A stretch of DNA of 6,896 nucleotides from Microbacteriaceae bacterium UBA963 (GTDB lineage Bacteria; Actinomycetota; Actinomycetes; Actinomycetales; Microbacteriaceae): positions 1,089 through 7,984 of the forward strand of contig DBCH01000002.1 of assembly GCA_002292955.1 (NCBI GenBank). The letters are read 5' to 3'. The translations under genes were made by a program, and so were the position numbers. The notes under the pieces are model-generated. The model was not told where the DNA came from. It did not search any database and saw nothing but the letters and a program-made list of their open reading frames with translations. Below are positions 4,965 to 6,896 of this stretch, one piece after another (the first letter of the stretch is position 1; every line of letters starts with the position of its first letter).

Positions 4965-6361
4965 CCGGTCTCGAACAGCCCCTCCGATTTCCCGATCTCG
5001 CCTCGCAAACCTTCATGACGCGGCGAGCCTGGTGGCTCATCGTTCTCAATGTCGTGCTTCCCGGCTCCGCTCAGGTCCTTGCCGGCAATCGTCGCTGGGG
5101 ACGCTTTGGCATGGGAGCCACGTTCACGGCATGGACCATCGTTCTCCTCTCGGTTGTGCTGGGGATGCTGTGGCCCGCGGCGCTGATTACGATCGGGACG
5201 TTTGGCCCGATCCTTTTCCTCGCACAGATTCTGCTCGTCGGGTATGCCATCCTGTGGTTGGTGCTCACGCTCGACACGCTGCGGCTCGTGCGCATCATCA
5301 AGACCGCGCCGCGGGCCCGAGCCTGGATCGCAGCGCTGGCCACGGTTGTCATGATCTTCTTTTCGGGGACCGCCGCATACGCCGCGTTCCTCACGGGCAG
5401 CGCGAACGAGGCCATTTCACAAATCTTTAATCCGGGGCCCAGCGTTGAGCCCATCAACGGGCGCTACAACTTCTTGGTTATCGGAGCCGACACGGATCCG
5501 GACCGCGAGGCCGAGAACATGGGCATGCGCTCCGACACCACTCAGGTGATCAGCGTCGACGCGACCACGGGCGCCGCCACCATCATTGGGCTGCCTCGTG
5601 ACCTGCACGACATCCCGTTCCCCGCATCGTCCCCACTCGCCGGAATTTATCCCGAGGGATACACAGAGTATTCGGCCGAGTACTGCATGGAGTCCGCGTG
5701 TCTCAACACAATCATGACTGACGTCAACGAGAACTATCCGGACCTATATCCACAGGCCGCCACGGAGGGCGTTCCTCCCGGGGTCTTTGGCATGATGGAT
5801 GCGGCTACCGGCGTCACGGGGTTGCCAATCCAGTTTTTTGTTGTAATCGACATGCCCTCTCTCGTCACACTGATTGATGCGCTGGGCGGCGTCGATATTG
5901 ACGTTCCCGAGCGCACCGCCATTGCCGAACCGGATACCGCAGAAGAAGACGTGCCCGAATGGATTGAGGCCGGTCCGCAGCGACTCGACGGCTATCACGC
6001 CGTGATGTACGCACGCACGCGCTGGTCGGGCAATGGTGACTACGACCGCATGGTTCGCCAGCAGCAGTTGCAAGAAGCTCTTCTCGCGCAGGTGAATCCG
6101 GCAAACGTGTTGACGAAGTTCCAAGACATCGCCGCCGCTGGGACGAGCCTACTTAAGACCAACGTGCCGCAAACCATGCTGGGGTACTTCGTCGAGCTGG
6201 GGATGAAAACGAAATCACAGCCTCTCACCAATATCGCACTCACGCCCTTCGATCCCACCTGGCCGCTCGATCCGCTTGCCCCGGATTATCTGGGACTGCA
6301 GGGGTATCTGCAGAGCGTGCTCTACCCACCACCGCCACCATCGCCGGCTGAAGAACAGTAG
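4961..6361 (+). CDS. LCP (LytR-CpsA-Psr) family cell-wall glycopolymer ligase with multi-pass N-terminus
   Basis: LCP proteins move glycopolymers such as teichoic acid, capsule or arabinogalactan from a polyprenyl-pyrophosphate carrier to peptidoglycan, outside the membrane. The 466 residues split into a membrane part (about 20-145), an extracellular LCP domain (about 168-380) and a C-terminal tail ending in a proline run (456-460) and acidic residues. Hydrophobic segments lie at about 24-41, 52-71, 73-104 (one long or two) and 121-143. LCP signatures are YNFLVIGADTD (169-179), MRSDTTQVISVD (189-200), IIGLPRDLHDIP (208-219), DALGGVDIDVPE (306-317) and YARTRWSGNGDYDRMVRQQQ (350-369). These supply the conserved phosphate-binding arginines (Arg190, Arg213, Arg352, Arg354, Arg363, Arg366) and acidic residues. 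Cys242 and Cys247 could form a disulfide. The ATG overlaps the purE stop (ATGA) and has no Shine-Dalgarno, so reinitiation is likely; Met19 (5015) is an alternative start. The polymer attached is unknown. Confidence 0.93.
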   Translation: MTGLEQPLRFPDLASQTFMTRRAWWLIVLNVVLPGSAQVLAGNRRWGRFGMGATFTAWTIVLLSVVLGMLWPAALITIGTFGPILFLAQILLVGYAILWLVLTLDTLRLVRIIKTAPRARAWIAALATVVMIFFSGTAAYAAFLTGSANEAISQIFNPGPSVEPINGRYNFLVIGADTDPDREAENMGMRSDTTQVISVDATTGAATIIGLPRDLHDIPFPASSPLAGIYPEGYTEYSAEYCMESACLNTIMTDVNENYPDLYPQAATEGVPPGVFGMMDAATGVTGLPIQFFVVIDMPSLVTLIDALGGVDIDVPERTAIAEPDTAEEDVPEWIEAGPQRLDGYHAVMYARTRWSGNGDYDRMVRQQQLQEALLAQVNPANVLTKFQDIAAAGTSLLKTNVPQTMLGYFVELGMKTKSQPLTNIALTPFDPTWPLDPLAPDYLGLQGYLQSVLYPPPPPSPAEEQ

Positions 6362-6425
6362 CGTCTCCGCGTCTGGTCGTCTGGTCGTCTGGTCGTCTGG
6401 ACGTTAGGGCGTCTCGGCGTTAGGC
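6362..6425. repeat. Array of eight 8-bp units, consensus CGTCTGGT
   Basis: Starting at the base after the LCP stop codon, the sequence divides into eight consecutive octamers that all begin with CGT: CGTCTCCG, three identical CGTCTGGT, CGTCTGGA, CGTTAGGG, CGTCTCGG and CGTTAGGC. The perfect core is 6370-6400 and the flanking units are degenerate. The array fills the whole 58-bp gap between the convergent LCP and O-antigen ligase-like genes, and its last unit contains the TAA stop of the latter. No intrinsic terminator is visible in the gap. The function is unknown; polymerase slippage in a noncoding gap is the simplest explanation. Confidence 0.85.
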
Positions 6426-6896
6426 AGGAGCCGGTGCGACGCGGTCTTCTGCGTTGTGCGGGTCGCTCCGCCAAGGCAGGTCGCGCGAGGCCCGCGCCAC
6501 CACAAGGACGAGGATGAGCCACCCCCACTCGCTCAGCAGGGTGCTTTCGAGCGCGGAAGCCACGAGGAGTGTGGTCAGAACGAGCGGCGCCCACACAAAA
6601 ACCGTGCTCTTTCGCCAGGTGGCCAGGATCCATGAGCGAACCAGAGCGATTCCCAGCACGCCACACAGAATCACCAGGCCCACCACGCCCAGCTGGAAGA
6701 GAACATCGAGGTAGCTGTTGAGCGCGCTCGAGTGCGGTTGGCTGAGACCACTGTTGATGTAACCAAAGACAAGGTTGCGGTCTGGCCACTCGCCCACGAA
6801 ACCCCACCCCGCAATCGGTTTTGCCTGCACGAGTTGCCACACCCGCTGCCACAGTTCCACCCGAAAAACCATGGTGCCTTGTGCGCTGAACAGGAC
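6420..6896 (-). CDS. O-antigen ligase/polymerase (Wzy-WaaL) family membrane protein, C-terminal part
   Basis: The C-terminal 158 residues of a multi-pass membrane protein; the frame is open to the right window edge, so the N-terminal half or more is missing. The family either polymerises lipid-linked glycan repeats or ligates them to an acceptor. The segment RVELWQRVWQLVQAKPIAGWGF matches the conserved block before the large periplasmic loop, seen here in the order R-x-ELW, then PIAGWGF. It is followed by PHSSALNSYLDVLFQLGVVGL, which matches the HN-x-YL...LG-x-x-GL block with a small insertion between His and Asn. Two or three hydrophobic helices follow, then a polar tail ending APAPA. The gene is convergent with the LCP gene; its stop lies in the octamer array. 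Both genes fit surface glycan assembly. Whether it is ligase or polymerase cannot be told from this fragment. Confidence 0.82.
   Translation of the reverse strand, partial: VLFSAQGTMVFRVELWQRVWQLVQAKPIAGWGFVGEWPDRNLVFGYINSGLSQPHSSALNSYLDVLFQLGVVGLVILCGVLGIALVRSWILATWRKSTVFVWAPLVLTTLLVASALESTLLSEWGWLILVLVVARASRDLPWRSDPHNAEDRVAPAPA

Noticed and set aside
6362..6425. CRISPR array or intrinsic terminator between LCP and O-antigen ligase-like genes
   Set aside because: The units are 8 bp with no spacers, and the only inverted repeat (CGTC-TG-GACG at 6394-6403) is too short and has no T-run.

Overview
The window reads as ordinary chromosomal DNA of a high-GC actinobacterium. The protein sequences point most naturally to Microbacteriaceae or a near relative; that placement is inferred from protein similarity remembered by eye, not from a search. 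The main supports are an actinobacterial-type SerC, a DtxR/IdeR regulator with every metal ligand at the same residue number as in Corynebacterium diphtheriae DtxR, a polyprenol-phosphate-mannose synthase without membrane segments, and an LCP cell-wall ligase. Coding density is high, with several 4-bp gene overlaps.

Layout. On the left, serC (minus strand, cut by the window edge) diverges from ideR (plus strand). Downstream of ideR is a 349-bp stretch with no convincing gene. It is rich in inverted repeats and contains a convincing Rho-independent terminator, so it may be a long structured 3' UTR, a separate small RNA, or a leader of the next gene. An HNH endonuclease gene follows (plus), and its stop codon overlaps that of a convergent glycosyltransferase gene in one CTAG. 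The glycosyltransferase and gtrA form a minus-strand pair (gtrA first, GTGA overlap). They diverge from a plus-strand purK-purE-LCP cluster (17-bp gap, then an ATGA overlap). A 64-bp array of eight 8-bp units fills the gap to a convergent, truncated O-antigen ligase/polymerase-type gene on the right edge.

How the genes fit together. PurK and PurE together carry out the ATP- and bicarbonate-dependent carboxylation of AIR to CAIR in purine synthesis. The glycosyltransferase, GtrA, LCP protein and O-antigen ligase-like protein all belong to lipid-linked glycan assembly, membrane handling and attachment to the cell wall, so the right two thirds mixes purine synthesis with envelope glycopolymer genes. 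SerC (serine synthesis) and IdeR (iron-responsive repression) are housekeeping genes.

I see no insertion sequence, phage, CRISPR array, tRNA or rRNA. No clearly new protein system is visible. The least explained parts are the structured region at about 1110-1340 and the octanucleotide array at 6362-6425.
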